Assembly: GCA_964625175.1 (NCBI GenBank)
Contig: CAZVAO010000102.1
Span: 1-8,243, forward strand
Length of the DNA: 8,243 bases
Reading direction: 5' to 3'
Source: CAZVAO01 sp964625175
GTDB taxonomy: Bacteria > Bacillota > UBA994 > PWPR01
The first letter of the stretch is position 1. Every line of letters begins with the position of its first letter. The notes beneath the pieces were generated by a model, which was not told where the DNA came from, did no database searches, and saw nothing but the letters and a program-made list of their open reading frames with translations. A program made the translations under genes and the position numbers. Below, piece after piece: positions 6,134-8,243 of the stretch.

Positions 6134-6159
6134 GCTCCATGAGGTAACAGGAGGTTACT

Positions 6160-6705
6160 ATGCGTTACTCTACTCGTTATCTTGTCATTATCGCTTTCAT
6201 TGCTGCCCTAGCTACCGTACTAATGTGGTTCCAAATACCCTTATTACCCGCTGCTCCATTTCTTGAATATGATTTAAGTGATATCCCTGTGCTTGTAGGG
6301 ACTTTTTCATTGGGGCCTGTTGCCGGCATCTTTATTGCTACGATTAAAGCGTTGGTTTTTCTCTTTACCAAGGGAAAATCCGGACTAATCGGTGCCTTCA
6401 TGAACTTAGCATCAACTATTTCCTTTGTGGTCATTGCAGGTCTTGTCTATTTCAAGGGTAAAAAAACCCAAACAAGCGCCGTTATTGGCCTCATCATAGG
6501 TACGATAACCATGACCGCTGCAATGGTCTTGGTAAACATCTACATTGCTTTGCCGATTTGGGGAATCCCCGCAGACCAAATTAAACCCTTGGTCTTTGCT
6601 GCAATCATCCCCTTTAATGCCTTGCGTGGTATAATAAGTTCTGTTATGGCGTTCTTATTCTATCGTCGGTTCAACACCTTAATCAAAAAATTTATTGACC
6701 GTTAG
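6160..6705 (+). CDS. ribU: riboflavin ECF transporter substrate-binding protein RibU
   Basis: This is a membrane S-component that binds riboflavin and works with a shared ECF energising module (EcfA, EcfA', EcfT), none of which is in this window. The 181-residue protein is very hydrophobic, with about six membrane segments (roughly 7-26, 43-65, 76-98, 106-128, 143-152 and 155-168). Family-type segments are FLEYDLSDIPVLVGTFSLGP (34-53), IGAFMNLAS (77-85) and IIPFNALRGIISS (149-161). AGGAGG (6149-6154) lies 5 nt before the ATG. The FMN riboswitch directly upstream confirms the riboflavin role and predicts that expression falls when FMN is high. An EamA transporter gene follows in the same direction. 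Identification is strong. Confidence 0.95.
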   Translation: MRYSTRYLVIIAFIAALATVLMWFQIPLLPAAPFLEYDLSDIPVLVGTFSLGPVAGIFIATIKALVFLFTKGKSGLIGAFMNLASTISFVVIAGLVYFKGKKTQTSAVIGLIIGTITMTAAMVLVNIYIALPIWGIPADQIKPLVFAAIIPFNALRGIISSVMAFLFYRRFNTLIKKFIDR

Positions 6706-6728
6706 TGCTTTAAGCTGGGAGGGATCAC

Positions 6729-7577
6729 ATGAAAATCAAATCATGGCAAGCTGACTTGTCGTTATTAATGGCCGCAGCCATCTGGGGCGGAACATTTATT
6801 ATTGTCAAGAAAGCAATTGTTGATATCCCTACCTTTACTTTTTTAGCCACTCGATTTGCGATTGCTGCTCTCAGTCTTGCAGTATTGCGTCTAAGACGCT
6901 CCTATTGGACTGTAAAAGGCATCTGGAAATCTGGTTTCTTTATTGGCTTACTACTCTTTGGCGGGTATGGCTTGCAAACAGTGGGTCTACAATACACTTC
7001 TGCAGCTAAAACTGGCTTTATCACAGGATTATCCGTAGTGCTCGTCCCCCTTATTGTCGCGGTTGTCGATCGAAAGGTGCCTACAAAGCGAACGACACTT
7101 GGCATTATCTTAGCAACCATTGGTCTAGGATTGCTGTCCCTCAACGGATTTCACGTTGCCTATGGAGATTTCTTAGTCTTCCTCGGTGCACTGTGTTTTG
7201 CGGGCCATATCTATTCCGTAGCCCATTTTAGTGAATCTTACGATGCCATTACCATTACCAGCATTCAACTATTTGTAGTGGCGATTTTAAGCGGCTTTGC
7301 CATGCTCATCGGAGAAATGAACATGACCATCGTCTGGAGTAATAATGTGTGGTGGGGCCTTTTGTTAACGGCCATACCAGCTACTTCTTTAGCATTCGTC
7401 TTACAGAATGGCTTACAGCGTTATACGACTCCCACCCACACTGCTCTGATATTCGCAACTGAACCAATCTTCTCCTATATCTTCGCCTATTTCCTGGCGA
7501 ATGAAGTACTGACCACTAAATATGCAATCGGAGCAGCCTTAATCGTGATCGGCATCATCTGTGCTGAGACGGATTAG
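6729..7577 (+). CDS. EamA/DMT-family transporter, probably co-transcribed with ribU
   Basis: The 282-residue protein has ten predicted membrane helices (about 9-28, 35-54, 67-85, 92-113, 121-140, 146-164, 174-194, 207-227, 236-257 and 263-280), formed by two tandem EamA repeats. Typical motifs are AAAIWGGTFIIVK (15-27) in the first helix and TALIFATEPIFSYIFAY (238-254) in the ninth. EamA proteins move many small metabolites, and the substrate cannot be read from the sequence. It starts 23 bp after ribU with GGGAGGG (6717-6723) as the ribosome binding site and no terminator between, so it should share FMN riboswitch control. Some DMT-superfamily members (RibN, ImpX) are known or predicted riboflavin transporters, so a flavin-related role is a reasonable inference. 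No clear terminator follows it. Confidence 0.93.
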   Translation: MKIKSWQADLSLLMAAAIWGGTFIIVKKAIVDIPTFTFLATRFAIAALSLAVLRLRRSYWTVKGIWKSGFFIGLLLFGGYGLQTVGLQYTSAAKTGFITGLSVVLVPLIVAVVDRKVPTKRTTLGIILATIGLGLLSLNGFHVAYGDFLVFLGALCFAGHIYSVAHFSESYDAITITSIQLFVVAILSGFAMLIGEMNMTIVWSNNVWWGLLLTAIPATSLAFVLQNGLQRYTTPTHTALIFATEPIFSYIFAYFLANEVLTTKYAIGAALIVIGIICAETD

Positions 7578-7634
7578 AAAAACTGCGTTTGCATTAGAGT
7601 CCAAGCTTCCCTCTGCAATCGTTTAACCCTTATT

Positions 7635-7663
7635 TTGCCACATTCTACGACTATTTATCTATT
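7635..7663 (+). promoter_or_regulatory. possible arsC promoter
   Basis: TTGCCA (7635-7640, five of six matches) is followed after 17 nt by TCTATT (7658-7663, four of six). It lies in the 140-bp gap between the EamA gene and arsC. The gap has no other coding sequence and no strong terminator. The -10 assignment is weak. Confidence 0.35.
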
Positions 7664-7693
7664 ACTCATGTAATCTGTGCGATCATTTAATGA
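7661..7693. promoter_or_regulatory. two small palindromes upstream of arsC, possible operator
   Basis: ATTAC-TCAT-GTAAT (7661-7674) and TCATT-T-AATGA (7683-7693) are both perfect inverted repeats. They lie between the possible -10 box and the ribosome binding site of arsC, where a repressor such as an ArsR-type protein could bind. Each is short enough to occur by chance, and no regulator gene is nearby. Confidence 0.25.
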
Positions 7694-7717
7694 GAGTCTG
7701 CGAAAAGAGGTGCCAAT

Positions 7718-8128
7718 ATGACTAAAATTGCTTTTGTCTGCGTTCACAATTCCTGTCGTAGCCAGATGGCCGAAGCTTGGGCCCTATCCCTCAATGAAGG
7801 CCGTTTCGATATCCACTCTGCCGGCACTGAAGTGTACCACCAAGTCAAACCCCTTGCTGTCAAGGTCATGGAAGAGGTCGGCATCTCCATGGAGAAACAT
7901 TACCCCAAGCTGCTTGATGACATCCCAGAGGAACTGGATATTCTAATCACCATGGGTTGTGGTGTTGCCTGCCCATTCGTGGCTAACAGTTATCAAGAAG
8001 ACTGGGGGCTAGAGGATCCATCGGGCGGCCCTATCGAAGGATTCCGTGAAACCCGTGACATCATCAAAGACAAAGTGTCAGATCTCTTTGAGAGAATTGA
8101 AAACGGTGAAATTTTATATAGCAAGTAA
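7718..8128 (+). CDS. arsC: thioredoxin-coupled-type arsenate reductase ArsC (low-molecular-weight phosphatase fold)
   Basis: This enzyme reduces arsenate to arsenite in the cytosol. The 136-residue length matches the LMW-PTP-like ArsC family. The N-terminal P-loop VCVHNSCRSQMAEA (7-20) has nucleophile Cys8 and Arg14 in the C-x5-R pattern. SAGTEV is at 34-39. The redox cysteines appear as MGCGVACP with Cys81 and Cys85. The loop WGLEDPSGG (96-104) supplies the general acid Asp100. Spacing of the last two cysteines is three residues, shorter than the six in S. aureus ArsC. An extra Cys13 lies in the P-loop. GAGGTG lies 5 nt before the ATG. No arsR or arsenite pump gene is adjacent, so it stands alone here. 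The family call is firm; activity on arsenate is inferred from the cysteines. Confidence 0.93.
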   Translation: MTKIAFVCVHNSCRSQMAEAWALSLNEGRFDIHSAGTEVYHQVKPLAVKVMEEVGISMEKHYPKLLDDIPEELDILITMGCGVACPFVANSYQEDWGLEDPSGGPIEGFRETRDIIKDKVSDLFERIENGEILYSK

Positions 8129-8153
8129 GCCTGCGATCTGCGTAGGCTTTTTA
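8127..8153 (+). terminator. intrinsic terminator of arsC
   Basis: AGCCTGCG (8128-8135) pairs with CGTAGGCT (8141-8148), with one G-U pair and a 5-nt loop, and is followed by a run of five T (8148-8152) and further A/T bases. The stem begins on the last base of the arsC stop codon, so the operon ends here. Confidence 0.9.
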
Positions 8154-8219
8154 TTTAGGGACTGGGGATTGGCCAAACCTGCATGACGTGTCCCAGTAAG
8201 TGTAGCCTGTAAAATTTCC

Positions 8220-8241
8220 GGGAGGACGTGGAAGTCCTCCC
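8220..8241. repeat. strong hairpin at the window edge
   Basis: GGGAGGAC (8220-8227) and GTCCTCCC (8234-8241) are perfect 8-bp arms around the 6-nt loop GTGGAA. The GC-rich stem could be the start of a terminator, a structured RNA or a leader of the next gene, but the sequence ends two bases later. No gene is visible between 8153 and the edge. Confidence 0.6.
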
Positions 8242-8243
8242 CT

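Noticed and set aside
5988..6266. 92-residue plus-strand open frame through the riboswitch
   Set aside because: It lies within the FMN aptamer, terminator and ribU start, which fully explain the sequence.
7578..7625. TTGCA / TGCAA repeat as a terminator after the EamA gene
   Set aside because: The stem is broken by a bulge, has a long loop and no T-run.
1..8243. Mobile element, CRISPR array, defence or toxin-antitoxin system, tRNA or rRNA
   Set aside because: No transposase, integrase, spaced direct repeats, toxin-antitoxin pair or tRNA/rRNA sequence is visible on either strand; the gene set is housekeeping, transport and arsenate reduction.

Overview
The window reads as chromosomal DNA from a low-to-mid GC Firmicute. 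The evidence is a perfect CIRCE operator ahead of groES-groEL, the clustered order tsaE-tsaB-rimI-tsaD, an FMN riboswitch driving an ECF-type riboflavin S-component (RibU), strong AGGAGG-type ribosome binding sites, and a thioredoxin-type ArsC. A spore-forming clostridial or Negativicutes-type host fits, but the genus cannot be fixed from sequence alone.

Layout. Positions 1-477 have no convincing gene. They hold a G-run motif, a stretch that may be a scrambled gene remnant, and a perfect 43-nt palindrome that probably acts as the terminator of the leftward groE operon. Seven genes then run on the minus strand, in transcription order from right to left: tsaE, tsaB, rimI, tsaD (t6A tRNA modification plus a GNAT acetyltransferase), fthC (5-formyltetrahydrofolate cyclo-ligase), and groES-groEL. 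The first four overlap or nearly touch. groES has its own promoter and CIRCE element, but no clear terminator separates it from fthC, so read-through is possible.

At about 5.90-5.96 kb there is a compact divergent promoter region in which the two -35 boxes overlap. Rightward transcription enters an FMN riboswitch with a terminator, then ribU, then a 10-TM EamA/DMT-family transporter only 23 bp later with no terminator between them. After a 140-bp gap comes a lone arsC (arsenate reductase) with its own likely promoter, small palindromes and a good terminator. The window ends in unexplained DNA with a strong hairpin at the edge.

Most of the window is ordinary housekeeping. The best lead is the EamA transporter placed behind ribU under FMN control, which makes it a candidate flavin-related transporter. 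Secondary leads are the inverted repeat in the tsaE leader, the shared -35 divergent promoter, and the palindrome and rearranged remnant downstream of groEL. I found no mobile element, CRISPR array, tRNA or rRNA.
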